This document shows, piece after piece, positions 1-9,140 of a DNA stretch of 64,000 nucleotides. The stretch lies in assembly GCF_020171945.1 (NCBI RefSeq), contig NZ_JAIVAP010000001.1, forward strand, positions 124,001-188,000. The letters run 5' to 3'. A program made the position numbers and the translations under genes. The notes below the pieces were generated by a model, which had not been told where the DNA came from, ran no database searches, and was given only the letters and a program-made list of their open reading frames with translations. Source of the stretch: Bacillus infantis (GTDB lineage Bacteria; Bacillota; Bacilli; Bacillales; Cytobacillaceae). Position 1 is the stretch's first letter. Each line of letters opens with the position of its first letter.

Positions 1-532
1 GAGTTCCGGACATTCTTCCGCCCTTATAGAATTGGTCAAGATTCCCCAGCAGGATATAATTCTCATACTGATTGGCTTCAAGCCTCAGTGTACGGGCGAT
101 TTCTTTCCAGTCCATATCTTTGGATTGGAGCCCGATCCCCGTATTCAGCAGTCCGGTAATGATGTAAGACATCATTTTTGAGTCTACTGTTTCGACTGGA
201 AAGCCTGCAATCTCTGCGCCCTGCATGCAGCTGTTCAGAGTTCCGCTCAATTTGGAAGAGATGTGGACAGCGATTGCGCAGTCATAATCAGCTTTTAATT
301 TTTCAAACAGCTCGGCGAATTTGCCGACAGATGGCTGTGAGGTTTTCGGAACTTCTTTTTCAGCTTTTAGTTTCATATATAAATCATCAGAGGATAAATC
401 GATTCCATCCTCATAGGTGCCCGATGAAAATGCAATGGTCAGAGGCATTACATAAACATCCTTATGCTGCTCAAGCTCCTTGGTGATAAATGCTGTGCTG
501 TCTGTAATCCAAGCTATTCGTTTATTGGTCAT
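1..532 (-). CDS. DegV family protein (3' end cut by window edge)
   Basis: The minus strand reads MTNKRIAWITDSTAFITKEL and continues in frame to the window edge, about 177 codons. The N-terminal WITDSTA, the HISSKLSGT segment and the later GGRMSGT segment are typical of DegV proteins, which bind a fatty acid in a cleft between two domains; in Firmicutes they act as fatty-acid-binding subunits of the FakAB kinase. The start is an ATG eight bases after AAAGGA. The C-terminal domain lies outside the window. The lipid link fits the acyl-CoA operon that begins on the opposite strand, but that is only context. Confidence 0.88.
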   Translation of the reverse strand, partial: MTNKRIAWITDSTAFITKELEQHKDVYVMPLTIAFSSGTYEDGIDLSSDDLYMKLKAEKEVPKTSQPSVGKFAELFEKLKADYDCAIAVHISSKLSGTLNSCMQGAEIAGFPVETVDSKMMSYIITGLLNTGIGLQSKDMDWKEIARTLRLEANQYENYILLGNLDQFYKGGRMSGT

Positions 533-743
533 TTAGCCTATCCTTTTCAGAAAGTTTGTAATGATGGTGTAAGCCATTTCATTATACACGAACTTCTCTA
601 TGAATGTTTCAAAAGTTTTGTGAACGGCCTTTGGTAACTTTAAACAGAGGAAACGGCAATATTTTAAATGAAGAAAAAGGAGAAAGCAGCAGGGAGCTAG
701 AAATATATATTCAGAATATTCTTTTAAAAAAGGGAGGGGTTGT

Positions 744-1511
744 ATGCAGATGGAAAATATTTGTGCCCTTGTGACTGGCGGAGCATCGGGCCTTGGGGAG
801 GCGGCTGCAAGAAGAATACTGGATAGGGGCGGCAGGGTCTGCATCGTTGACATGGACGAGGAAAAGGGAACTAATATTCAAAAAGAGCTTGGCAGCAGCT
901 CCCTTTTTGTGCAAGCAGATATAACTGATGCCCGGCAGGCTTCCGACGCGGTCAATTTGGCCTTTGAGAAACTGGGTTTCATTAATGTGTGCATCAATTG
1001 TGCGGGAATTGCTGCTGCCCAAAAGGTGCTTGGCAAAAAAGGGGTGCACGAACTCGATTTATTTTCTAAAGTCATATCAGTTAACTTGACAGGCACCTTC
1101 AATATGATCCGGCTGGCGGCAGAGAAAATGAAGGATAATGAACCAAATGAACAAGGGGAAAGAGGAGTTATCATCAGTACCTCATCTGTTGCTGCCTTTG
1201 AAGGGCAGATCGGGCAGGCAGCCTACAGCGCTTCCAAAGGAGGCGTGGCAAGCATGACCCTTCCGATTGCCAGGGAACTGGCTGAATACGGCGTCAGGGT
1301 GATGGCGATTGCTCCTGGCCTTTTTCATACCCCTATGTTTGATTCTTTGCCTGCGGAAGCAAAGTCTGCACTTGGAAATACAGTTCCCTTTCCCCGCCGT
1401 CTTGGCTTTCCAGAAGAATTTGCAATGCTGGTACAAAGCATCATAGAAAACCCGATGCTCAATGGAGAGACCATCAGGCTTGACGGGGCAATCCGCATGC
1501 AGCCAAAGTGA
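744..1511 (+). CDS. SDR family dehydrogenase, 3-hydroxyacyl-CoA dehydrogenase type 2-like
   Basis: This 255-residue protein is a classical short-chain dehydrogenase. The nucleotide loop TGGASGLG is at residues 11-18, an acidic residue follows beta 2 (VCIVD, D36), which favours NAD over NADP, and the catalytic set is Ser147/148, Tyr161 and Lys165 (YSASK). Overall it resembles HSD10-type enzymes that oxidise short 3-hydroxyacyl-CoA. It is first in a tightly spaced run with acyl-CoA dehydrogenase, thiolase and acyl-CoA ligase, which supports the third step of beta-oxidation or of branched-chain acyl-CoA breakdown. No enoyl-CoA hydratase is present in the run. The ribosome binding site is GGGAGGGG; a second ATG two codons downstream is possible. 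Confidence 0.85.
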   Translation: MQMENICALVTGGASGLGEAAARRILDRGGRVCIVDMDEEKGTNIQKELGSSSLFVQADITDARQASDAVNLAFEKLGFINVCINCAGIAAAQKVLGKKGVHELDLFSKVISVNLTGTFNMIRLAAEKMKDNEPNEQGERGVIISTSSVAAFEGQIGQAAYSASKGGVASMTLPIARELAEYGVRVMAIAPGLFHTPMFDSLPAEAKSALGNTVPFPRRLGFPEEFAMLVQSIIENPMLNGETIRLDGAIRMQPK

Positions 1512-1557
1512 AATAAAATTATTTTTGTAAGCGTTTTCTAAAAAGGGAGGAAGGGGC

Positions 1558-2709
1558 ATGGAAAAAACAACAGGATTTCTTAAAGAGGAACATCAGATTT
1601 TTCGAAAGGCGCTAAAAAAATTTCTGGAGAGGGAGGCCTATCCCTTTTACAGTCAATGGGAGCAAGAGCGGCTTATACCAAGGGATTTTTGGAGGAAGAT
1701 GGGGAAGCAGGGGTTTCTGTGCCCTGATGTAGATGAGGTATACGGAGGAAGCGGTACTGACTGGGGCTTCTCCGTCATTATAAATGAAGAATTGGAAAGA
1801 GTAGGTTCAGGGCTGGTTGGCATCGGGCTGCATAATGACATAGCTGTTCCATATCTTTCTGAATTTGGTTCTGAAAAACAGAAAAACCGGTGGCTCTCCA
1901 AGTGTGCTGCCGGAGATATCATTACAGCGATTGCGATGACAGAGCCTGGTGCAGGTTCCGACCTTGCAGGCATTAGTACAACAGCGGTGGACGAAGGAGA
2001 CTATTATCGTCTCAACGGGCAAAAAACATTCATTACTAACGGGATGCACGCCGATCTGGTCATTGTTGCCTGCAAGACGGATACTCATGCGGTCCCCAAA
2101 CATAAGGGAATCAGCCTGCTTGCGGTTGAAAGGGGATGCGAAGGTTTTTCCAGAGGAAGAAAGCTGGATAAAATCGGCCTTCACTGCCAGGATACTGCCG
2201 AGCTTATTTTTGAAGACTGTCTTGTGCCTAAAGGAAATCTGATCGGAGAAGAGGGGCAAGGGTTTCAATATATGATGAAAAAGCTGCAGCAGGAAAGGCT
2301 TGTAGTTGCTATAGCAGCACAAGCTGCTTCAGAAGTTATGCTGGAGCATACCTTATCTTACGTAAAAAGCAGGGAGGCCTTCGGCAGGCCGGTCGGACAA
2401 TTTCAGAATACCCAATTTAAAATGGCAGAAATGGCCACTGATATCGAAATGGGCAGAAGCTTTCTGGACACCCTGAATATGGAGCATATGGAAGGCAAAG
2501 ATATCACCCAAAAAGTTTCAATGGCTAAATGGAAGCTCACCGATAATGCCAGAAGAATAGCTTCTGAATGTCTTCAGCTTCATGGCGGCTATGGGTATAT
2601 GGAGGAATATGAGATTGCGAGAAGGTACAGGGATATCCCGGTTGCGAGCATTTATGCCGGTACCAATGAAATCATGAAATCAATCATAGCCAAAGGGCTT
2701 GGCCTTTAG
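1558..2709 (+). CDS. Acyl-CoA dehydrogenase
   Basis: A 383-residue flavoprotein of the acyl-CoA dehydrogenase family that introduces the alpha-beta double bond into acyl-CoA. The flavin signature (AMTEPGAGSDLAGI) and the C-terminal ECLQLHGGYGYMEEYE and IYAGTNEIMKS blocks are intact. The position that carries the catalytic Glu in short and medium-chain enzymes (YEGT) is Ala here (YAGT). The LCAD/isovaleryl-type enzymes place the base in an earlier helix, and a matching QQERL is present near residue 243. That points to a long- or branched-chain substrate. It lies 46 bases after the SDR gene in the same operon, with an AGGAAGGGG ribosome binding site. Confidence 0.92.
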   Translation: MEKTTGFLKEEHQIFRKALKKFLEREAYPFYSQWEQERLIPRDFWRKMGKQGFLCPDVDEVYGGSGTDWGFSVIINEELERVGSGLVGIGLHNDIAVPYLSEFGSEKQKNRWLSKCAAGDIITAIAMTEPGAGSDLAGISTTAVDEGDYYRLNGQKTFITNGMHADLVIVACKTDTHAVPKHKGISLLAVERGCEGFSRGRKLDKIGLHCQDTAELIFEDCLVPKGNLIGEEGQGFQYMMKKLQQERLVVAIAAQAASEVMLEHTLSYVKSREAFGRPVGQFQNTQFKMAEMATDIEMGRSFLDTLNMEHMEGKDITQKVSMAKWKLTDNARRIASECLQLHGGYGYMEEYEIARRYRDIPVASIYAGTNEIMKSIIAKGLGL

Positions 2710-2737
2710 AAACACGAGAAAGAAAGGTGATGGGCGG

Positions 2738-3886
2738 ATGAGGGAAGCTGTTATCATAGAAGCTGTGCGGACGCCGATAGGAAAGAGAAACGGCATATTG
2801 AAGAATATCAGGCCAGATGAGCTGGCTGCTTTCATATTGAATAAGCTGACTGAGAGGGCGGGCCTCGATCCTTCTTTTGTTGATGATGTTATTATGGGCT
2901 GTGTCAGCCAAACCGGGGAGCAGGCCGGTGATATAGCGAGGATTGCCTCTTTGATTGCCGGATTCCCTGTTGAGGTGCCCGGTGTTTCCATTGACAGGCA
3001 GTGCGGTTCAAGCCAGCAGGCAGTCCATTTTGCAGCACAGGCCATATTAGCGGGAGATATGGATATCGTCATAGCCGGCGGAGTGGAGAGCATGTCCCGT
3101 GTTCCGATTGGCTCGAGCTTTCAGGGAGCCAAATTAAGTGAAAATCTTAAAAGGAAGCATGAGATGATCCACCAGGGCCTTTCAGCAGAGAGAATCGCAG
3201 AAAAATACGGATTCTCCCGGCAGCAGCTTGATGAATATTCTCTCAAAAGCCACGAGAAAGCGCTGAAAGCACAGGCAGAGGGCAGATTTGAAAGTGAGAT
3301 TGCACCAATCGAGGCGGTGCAGGATGATGGGACAATGCTTGTTGCATCAGAGGATTCCGGCCCGCGGAGGGACACATCGCTTGAGCTGCTGGGAACCTTG
3401 AAGCCGGCATTCATGGAGAACGGCAGGATCCACGCAGGCAATTCCAGCCAGATAAGCGATGGGGCAGCGGCCCTCTTGATCATGTCAAGGGAGAGGGCAG
3501 AAAGCCTGGGGCTTCGACCAAGGTTCCGCATCCTGACAAGAACGGTTGTAGGGTCAGATCCGACACTTATGCTGACTGGTCCGATTCCTGCAACGGAAAA
3601 GGCGCTGCAAAAAGCAGGGCTCTCAATCCGGGATATTGATATTTTCGAAGTGAATGAAGCCTTTGCTTCAGTGCCTCTTGCGTGGCTGAAGGAGACTGGA
3701 GCCGATCCTGCTAAGCTGAATCCAAATGGAGGAGCCATTGCACTCGGCCATCCGCTCGGGGCAAGCGGCGCCAGGATCATGGCAGGACTGATCTTTGAAC
3801 TGGAAAGGACAGGAGGAAGGTACGGGCTGCAGACAATGTGCGAAGGCTATGGAATGGCAAATGCGACCATCATAGAACGATTGTGA
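2738..3886 (+). CDS. Thiolase family protein (acetyl-CoA C-acyltransferase)
   Basis: A 382-residue thiolase that cleaves 3-ketoacyl-CoA or condenses acetyl-CoA. The nucleophile is Cys89 in DRQCGSSQQA, followed by the IAGGVESMSR block, the C-terminal GGAIALGHPLGASGAR histidine motif, and a second catalytic cysteine in CEGYGMANA, where the family more often has CxGGGxG. I chose the ATG that follows AAAGGTG and starts MREAVIIEAVRTPIG, which aligns with family N termini; an upstream in-frame start would overlap the acyl-CoA dehydrogenase gene. It is the third gene of the acyl-CoA operon. Confidence 0.93.
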   Translation: MREAVIIEAVRTPIGKRNGILKNIRPDELAAFILNKLTERAGLDPSFVDDVIMGCVSQTGEQAGDIARIASLIAGFPVEVPGVSIDRQCGSSQQAVHFAAQAILAGDMDIVIAGGVESMSRVPIGSSFQGAKLSENLKRKHEMIHQGLSAERIAEKYGFSRQQLDEYSLKSHEKALKAQAEGRFESEIAPIEAVQDDGTMLVASEDSGPRRDTSLELLGTLKPAFMENGRIHAGNSSQISDGAAALLIMSRERAESLGLRPRFRILTRTVVGSDPTLMLTGPIPATEKALQKAGLSIRDIDIFEVNEAFASVPLAWLKETGADPAKLNPNGGAIALGHPLGASGARIMAGLIFELERTGGRYGLQTMCEGYGMANATIIERL

Positions 3887-3927
3887 CAGACGGGGAAGGT
3901 TCTGAAAAAAAGTTCAGGAGGTACGCC

Positions 3928-5487
3928 ATGACAGTGACGATAGGAAGGATTTTAGATCTTGCTGTAATGAAATATCCGGCAAAAGAGGCCGTATACGATG
4001 TCAGGAGTAACAGACGTTACACTTATAGTGAATGGAATATGCGCATCAACCGCGTCGCACATGCGCTAGCTGCTGAAGGTGTCAGCAAGGGAGACAGGGT
4101 TTCTGTATTTTTATATAACACAGAGGAATTGGCGGCAGTCTTTTTCGCCTGTGCTAAAATCGGGGCCGTTTTTAATCCAATCAATTTCCGCCTCCAGGCT
4201 GAAGAAACAGCATATATCCTAAGAGATGCACGCCCGAAGGTTCTTGTTTTTGAGAAGGCTCTTGAAAGCGTAGTTTCCACTATTGAAGAACAATTTCCTG
4301 CAACTGCTTTCTGGTATATTGATGACGAACCGCCTTCCTATGCGGCCTCCTTTGATAAAAAAGTCTCTCAAGCCTCTGACAGCCCTGTTTTTGCTGATGT
4401 CAGCGAAAATGATGATTATGCAATCATGTATACAAGCGGAACGACCGGCCGGCCTAAAGGAGTGATCCATACACACAGGCATATGGCTGAACAGAGCATG
4501 ACAGTGGTCGCAGCAACAAAGCTTGAACCATCCGATAAAGGGCTGGTCACAGCACCGATGTTTCATTGTGCAGAGCTGCATTGCGCCTTTCTTCCCCGCA
4601 TCCATGTCGGGGCTGGAAATGTCATCCTTCATCAGTTTAATCCGAAAAAGGTGCTTCAGCTGATTGAGGAGGAGGGGGTCACTAAATTTTTTGCCGCCCC
4701 TACAATGTGGAATATGCTATTGCAGGAAGATCTGCTGGCTTACTGCCTGGACAGCCTGAAGCTTGGCCTTTATGGGGCGGCCCCGATGGCCCCTGCACTT
4801 GTTAAGCTGTGCAGGGAAAAGCTTGGGATCTTATTGGTCCAGGCTTACGGAATGACAGAGATGGGGCCGGCCATCACCTTCCTTTCTGAGCATGATCAGC
4901 TTTCTAAAGCAGGCTCTGCCGGGCAGGCATGCCTGAATCATGAAATCAGGATTGTCAGGCCGAACGATAATGGGCCATCAGATCCTGAAGATATCCTCCC
5001 GGCAGGAGAGTCAGGGGAAATTATCGTGAGGGGCCCAAGCATGATGAAAGGCTATTACAATATGGAAGAAGAGACAGAAAAAGCTTTATATAAAGGATGG
5101 TACCATTCAGGCGACATCGGTGCCATGGATGAAGAAGGCTACCTATGGGTAAGGGACAGGGTGGATGATATGATCATCAGCGGCGGTGAAAATATCTACC
5201 CGAGGGAAATTGAGGATGTGCTGTTTGAACATAGCGGAGTCTTGGATGCAGCAGTCATCGGCCAGCCGGATGACAGGTGGGGAGAGACTGTGACGGCATT
5301 CGTTGTAAAAAAAGATCCTTCAGTAACAGAGGAAGAATTGGACAGCTGGTGCAAGGAAAGCAGCAGGATCGCCAATTATAAGCGGCCGAGAAAATATATC
5401 TTCTGTGAAAGCCTGCCGCGTAATGCCAGCGGAAAGCTGCAGAAATTCGTGTTGAGGAGTGAATTGTCCCAATCAGCACAATCATGA
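3928..5487 (+). CDS. AMP-binding acyl-CoA synthetase
   Basis: A 519-residue adenylate-forming ligase that activates a carboxylic or fatty acid to its CoA thioester. The P-loop-like signature YTSGTTGRPKG, the AYGMTE motif, the hinge YHSGDIG and DRVDDMIISGGENIYP, and the C-terminal catalytic lysine in PRNASGKLQK are all visible. The start is the ATG after AGGAGG; an upstream in-frame extension lacks family similarity and runs back into the thiolase gene. As last gene of the operon it would feed acyl-CoA to the three enzymes encoded upstream. Chain-length specificity cannot be read from the sequence. Confidence 0.93.
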   Translation: MTVTIGRILDLAVMKYPAKEAVYDVRSNRRYTYSEWNMRINRVAHALAAEGVSKGDRVSVFLYNTEELAAVFFACAKIGAVFNPINFRLQAEETAYILRDARPKVLVFEKALESVVSTIEEQFPATAFWYIDDEPPSYAASFDKKVSQASDSPVFADVSENDDYAIMYTSGTTGRPKGVIHTHRHMAEQSMTVVAATKLEPSDKGLVTAPMFHCAELHCAFLPRIHVGAGNVILHQFNPKKVLQLIEEEGVTKFFAAPTMWNMLLQEDLLAYCLDSLKLGLYGAAPMAPALVKLCREKLGILLVQAYGMTEMGPAITFLSEHDQLSKAGSAGQACLNHEIRIVRPNDNGPSDPEDILPAGESGEIIVRGPSMMKGYYNMEEETEKALYKGWYHSGDIGAMDEEGYLWVRDRVDDMIISGGENIYPREIEDVLFEHSGVLDAAVIGQPDDRWGETVTAFVVKKDPSVTEEELDSWCKESSRIANYKRPRKYIFCESLPRNASGKLQKFVLRSELSQSAQS

Positions 5488-5491
5488 AAAT

Positions 5492-5519
5492 AGGAGCTGC
5501 CTGTAAAAAGGCGGCTCCT
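5492..5519. terminator. Bidirectional terminator between acyl-CoA ligase and DUF421 genes
   Basis: AGGAGCTGCC pairs with GGCGGCTCCT across an eight-base loop, with one G-U pair. It lies between the converging ends of the acyl-CoA operon and the DUF421 gene. Confidence 0.75.
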
Positions 5520-5526
5520 TTACTTG

Positions 5527-6216
5527 TCAGCGGTGATTCTTAATCGTTAGTTTGCCTTTTCCTCTTTTATTGACAATCAGGGTCTTTGTCTTCTGATTTA
5601 CAAAAGCATAGAGGATCTCTTTAGCTGAAAGGCTGTTTTCATCCAGCTTTTTTGTCAGCCATTCTTTTGTAAGATGCAGCAGCTTTAAATTTCTGAGCTG
5701 GATCTTTCCGTCGACTATGACAGAAATAGGAAGGCCTTCATCCTGAATATTAATATTGAGATGCTCGACAGTAACAGGGGTGTTTGCCGTTTTAGGAATA
5801 ACGCTGATTTCCCCGATAGGTTCCAGTACAGCATATTCGACATCAGATACTTTTGGAAATCCTTTGCTCCGGAGGATTGATAGAACCTGTGAGACTGACA
5901 AATGCGCTTTTTCCAGCTGATCCTCAATGATTTCTCCATCCTTAATCAGGATAGAAGGCTCACCCAGAAAGAACCTGTTCCCGATTTGATTCAGGGTTAA
6001 GTAAGAAAAGCAGATATGAAGCACAACCAGGATGGCCAGGGAACCGAGGGTAGGCCAGAATTCTGTGCTGATCAAGGGTTCGGAGGCGACCGTGCCGACA
6101 ATGATAATGGCTACAAGGTCGTAAGGGGTCATCTGGACAATGGAAGACTTCCCCATCAGCCGCATGATTGCGATCGTTACAAGGTATAATACCAGAATTT
6201 TTATAAACAGGAACAA
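5527..6216 (-). CDS. DUF421 family membrane protein (YetF/YdfS-like)
   Basis: About 230 residues with three N-terminal hydrophobic segments, then the MRLMGKSSIVQMTPYDLV block and a soluble domain with FFLGEPSILIKDG. This is the DUF421/YetF architecture found in several copies in Bacillus; some members are linked to spore properties but the biochemical role is unknown. A TTG at 6231 extends the frame by five codons but has no ribosome binding site, whereas a TTG at 6216 sits five bases after GGGAGAGG, so I prefer the latter. It is the last gene of a minus-strand group with the manganese catalase and DUF2642 genes. Confidence 0.85.
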   Translation of the reverse strand: MFLFIKILVLYLVTIAIMRLMGKSSIVQMTPYDLVAIIIVGTVASEPLISTEFWPTLGSLAILVVLHICFSYLTLNQIGNRFFLGEPSILIKDGEIIEDQLEKAHLSVSQVLSILRSKGFPKVSDVEYAVLEPIGEISVIPKTANTPVTVEHLNINIQDEGLPISVIVDGKIQLRNLKLLHLTKEWLTKKLDENSLSAKEILYAFVNQKTKTLIVNKRGKGKLTIKNHR

Positions 6217-6284
6217 AATGACCTCTCCCAACGCTAAAAAAAGATAATGTCAGTTTTCCCAGTTTTAATCTGTTTAAGCCTTTT

Positions 6285-7175
6285 TTACAGTCCCTCCAGC
6301 AGCCGTTTGGCGATCCTTTCATAGTCATCCTTTGTAATGCCAGGTGCAAATTCTTCCGGAAGCTCATCAAGGTCAGGGACCGGGCCGCCCTCAGGCGTGC
6401 CGTATATAACCTTCAATGGCTCTCCGTTTTCCGGGTTCGTCCCTTTCCATATCTGTCCTATTCCCTTGAAATCCGTGTCGCTCCATGTATAGAGGACATT
6501 GCTGAGCCCTTTTTCTTCAAACTTGCGCGCCGCATCAAAACGGGAGTTGTTTAAATCGGGAATTGGCAGCATCTTTGTTAAGTCGACGCCTGTCGCGATA
6601 TCGAGCGCCTTTGCGTAGGCTAATATGTGCGTACCTCCCCTTACCAGCAGATAGCCGATCATTTCTCTGGCAACAGGATGGTCTGTCATTTCATACACCC
6701 GCATTTTATGGGTTCTGGCACCAACCTCCAGGAAAAAATTATGAAGAAGATCCAGCACGAGATTGCCGCTGCTGAACACATTATCCCCGGTCCATGCCCT
6801 TCCCATTGAATCGCCGGGAAGACCTGTCTGGGCAGAGGCGATAAAATGATAGGTGTTCCGTGCATCTTTCCCGTTCTGCAGAGGTGCAATATCCGGATCA
6901 CCAGGAAAGGTATTTCCTTTCGAGAGCAGATTAATTGCATTTGTCACAAGCTCCACATGGCCAAATTCTTCTGCGGTGATGCTGGCGACCAGATCGTAGA
7001 ATGGCTTCAGCTTCTTTTTACTCCGGAAGTTAAAGGATTGAAACATATAGTTATTGAGAGTAGACATTTCCCCAAACTTGCCCCCGAGCAGCTCCTGGAC
7101 GGCAGCTGCAGCATTCATGTCACCATGAGACGGCTCAGGGAGTTCGATCGCCAGCCTGTTTATTCTTTTGAACAT
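6285..7175 (-). CDS. Manganese catalase family protein
   Basis: A 296-residue ferritin-like four-helix protein of the non-haem manganese catalase family, which dismutates hydrogen peroxide at a di-manganese centre. Metal ligands are expected from Glu-x-x-His patterns such as EEFGHVELV and from the SHGD and RGGTHILAY helices. Length matches B. subtilis YdbD and KatN-type enzymes, and is longer than the CotJC type. The start is ATG after GGGAGG. It lies just downstream of a DUF2642 gene and upstream of a DUF421 gene, all on the minus strand. Confidence 0.9.
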   Translation of the reverse strand: MFKRINRLAIELPEPSHGDMNAAAAVQELLGGKFGEMSTLNNYMFQSFNFRSKKKLKPFYDLVASITAEEFGHVELVTNAINLLSKGNTFPGDPDIAPLQNGKDARNTYHFIASAQTGLPGDSMGRAWTGDNVFSSGNLVLDLLHNFFLEVGARTHKMRVYEMTDHPVAREMIGYLLVRGGTHILAYAKALDIATGVDLTKMLPIPDLNNSRFDAARKFEEKGLSNVLYTWSDTDFKGIGQIWKGTNPENGEPLKVIYGTPEGGPVPDLDELPEEFAPGITKDDYERIAKRLLEGL

Positions 7176-7196
7176 ATTTTTCCTCCCACTGGGTTG

Positions 7197-7412
7197 TTAG
7201 CCTGGAAATATCCAGACAATCTGCTGAATGCGGATATAGAATGGTGTATCGGCAGACTCGACTACCAGATGGTCCGGCAGCGCATTAATCAAGACGCCCC
7301 TTACGGATCCATGAGTTGTCTGCACCGTTATAGAATCTCCTATCAAAGAAAGGGCGGCCTGATATACATATGGATCAAAGCTTGAATTAAAAGAGACAGC
7401 TGTACCGTCCAT
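7197..7412 (-). CDS. DUF2642 domain small protein (YuzF-like)
   Basis: A 71-residue protein with the SLIGDSITVQTTHGSVRGVL segment typical of DUF2642, a small beta-rich domain in Bacillus proteins such as YuzF and in several spore-coat-associated proteins. It is 21 bases upstream of the manganese catalase gene and probably cotranscribed. The molecular function is not known. Confidence 0.75.
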   Translation of the reverse strand: MDGTAVSFNSSFDPYVYQAALSLIGDSITVQTTHGSVRGVLINALPDHLVVESADTPFYIRIQQIVWIFPG

Positions 7413-7570
7413 CTTTTCAGCTCCTTTTCGCCAAAATCTATCATAAGTCTATGAACGTAAAAGAAGTTTCAGAATATGTCCGTGAAAGAAGGACAGGAGG
7501 GCGGAGGTTTTATTGAAATATAATTTGTGTGAAACAAAAGACAGTTGAGGAAAAAAAATCCCCATGCCTT

Positions 7571-7854
7571 TCAGCAGGGGGGATAAAGGAATGCATCCTT
7601 CAGCAAATCGCTCATGGTCCTGCCAGGAGTAAGGATTGTATGCTGGTCCAAATAGCCGTAATGCACATTTGGAGTCCATTCCACTTTGCCGCTGTCATGG
7701 ATCAGCTGATTGGTTATGATATTCATAAGAGTCGATTTTCCGGCTCCGTTTGCGCCAACAAGTCTGACATGGTCTTCCTGCAGAAGGACACATCTTTGAA
7801 TAAAGTTCTATCGCCAAAAGTATGGCTTAAAAGATCTGCATTTAATAAACTCAT
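7571..7854 (-). pseudogene. Truncated, frameshifted ABC-F ATPase remnant (YkpA-like)
   Basis: The minus strand opens with an ATG reading MSLLNADLLSHTFGDRTLFK, then loses frame after KDVSFC. In the next frame it continues EDHVRLVGANGAGKSTL, so the Walker A motif is intact, followed by GKVEWTPNVHYGYLDQHTI and DLLKDAF before a stop. This matches only the first quarter or so of a roughly 540-residue ABC-F ribosome-associated ATPase of the YkpA group. The linker, second ATPase domain and signature motifs are absent, so at least one frameshift and a large deletion have occurred. A functional paralogue probably exists elsewhere. Other parts of 7413-8097 carry only the trhO promoter. Confidence 0.8.
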
Positions 7855-7989
7855 CGTTTATATTCCTCGCTTTGCATGTATAATCCATCTTTACATCATA
7901 CTAAAAAACAATAGTGTAAACCAGGTGTTTTAGATGCCGATTATCATTCGAGGCAGTCCATTTTTCCCGGCTAAGGGGAAACAATGTTT

Positions 7990-8017
7990 TTGACACCCTT
8001 TATATGGCTGTTATAAT
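7990..8017 (+). promoter_or_regulatory. Sigma-A promoter of trhO
   Basis: TTGACA and TATAAT are separated by 16 bases, about 80 bases before the trhO start. Both hexamers match the housekeeping consensus exactly. Confidence 0.8.
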
Positions 8018-8097
8018 AGAATGTGTTGAAAAATCCGGTATAGGGCTGCCTGCCGGAACAGAATCTTGCATTTGGTCTGGAAAGGAAAGAAAAAATC

Positions 8098-9063
8098 ATG
8101 GATACACAATCATATAGAATTTTGCTTTATTACAAATATGTTCATATAGAAGATCCTGCGGCACAAAGGGAAGAGCACTTGAATTTCTGCAATGGCATTG
8201 GCCTTAAGGGACGCGTGCTGATTTCTGAAGAGGGCATCAACGGCACTGTGTCAGGCACAGTGGAGCAGACACAGGCCTATATCGACATGATGGACAATCA
8301 TCCTTTATTCGAAGGCACAGTTTTCAAGATTGATGAAGCAGAAGGGCATGCATTCAGAAAAATGCGCGTCAGAGTGAGAAAAGAACTCGTGAACCTGAGC
8401 CTTGAAGATGATATCGATCCATTAAAGCTGACAGGGACACACTTAGAACCAAAAGAATTTTTCGAAAAGATGCAGGACCCTGATACTGTCGTCCTTGATG
8501 CACGAAATGACTATGAATACGACCTTGGACATTTCAAGGGGGCGATTAAGCCGGATATCCAAAATTTCCGCGATCTTCCTGAATGGATCAAGGAAAATAA
8601 AGATAAGTTTGAAGGCAAGAAGATCCTGACTTATTGTACTGGAGGCGTCCGCTGCGAAAAGTTCTCAGGATGGCTTCTAAAAGAAGGTTTTGAGGACGTC
8701 GGCCAGCTGCACGGAGGAATCGTGACGTATGGTAAAGATCCTGAGGTGCGCGGCAAGCTGTGGGACGGCCAATGCTATGTGTTCGATGACCGGATCAGCG
8801 TTCCTGTCAATCAGGAGGAGCATGTCATCGTCGGCCGTGATTATTACACAAACGAACCTTGCGAGAGGTATGTAAGATGCGCAAACCCTGAATGCAACAA
8901 GCAAATTCTGACCTCTGAAGAAAATGAGCATAAGTATCTGCGCAGCTGCAGCCATGAATGCCGGGTGCATCCGCGCAACCGCTATATCAGTGAACACGGC
9001 CTTACAGAAGAGGAAGTGTCTGAGAGAATGAAGAAGCTTGAAGAAGAAGCTGTTCAATCTTGA
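8098..9063 (+). CDS. trhO: tRNA uridine(34) hydroxylase TrhO (rhodanese domain)
   Basis: A 321-residue YceA/YbfQ-type protein. TrhO uses oxygen to hydroxylate U34 of certain tRNAs to 5-hydroxyuridine, the precursor of mo5U/cmo5U. The N-terminal acylphosphatase-like domain ([12 protein letters not shown]) is followed by a rhodanese domain with [15 protein letters not shown] and the active loop [15 protein letters not shown], whose first cysteine is the catalytic one, and by a C-terminal region rich in paired cysteines ([15 protein letters not shown]) that may bind metal. Its own promoter and terminator make it monocistronic. Confidence 0.95.
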   Translation: MDTQSYRILLYYKYVHIEDPAAQREEHLNFCNGIGLKGRVLISEEGINGTVSGTVEQTQAYIDMMDNHPLFEGTVFKIDEAEGHAFRKMRVRVRKELVNLSLEDDIDPLKLTGTHLEPKEFFEKMQDPDTVVLDARNDYEYDLGHFKGAIKPDIQNFRDLPEWIKENKDKFEGKKILTYCTGGVRCEKFSGWLLKEGFEDVGQLHGGIVTYGKDPEVRGKLWDGQCYVFDDRISVPVNQEEHVIVGRDYYTNEPCERYVRCANPECNKQILTSEENEHKYLRSCSHECRVHPRNRYISEHGLTEEEVSERMKKLEEEAVQS

Positions 9064-9096
9064 AAAAAGACGTGCAGGAGGCTGCACGTCTTTTTT
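9064..9096 (+). terminator. Terminator after trhO
   Basis: AAGACGTGCAG pairs with CTGCACGTCTT around a four-base loop, followed by a T-run. It begins at the trhO stop codon. Confidence 0.9.
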
Positions 9097-9140
9097 ATAT
9101 GGAATTTTTGACTGAAATCCCCCGAATGTTTTAATATTCT

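Noticed and set aside
7529..7933. 134-codon plus-strand frame
   Set aside because: Antisense to the ABC-F remnant; the minus strand shows clear Walker A similarity.
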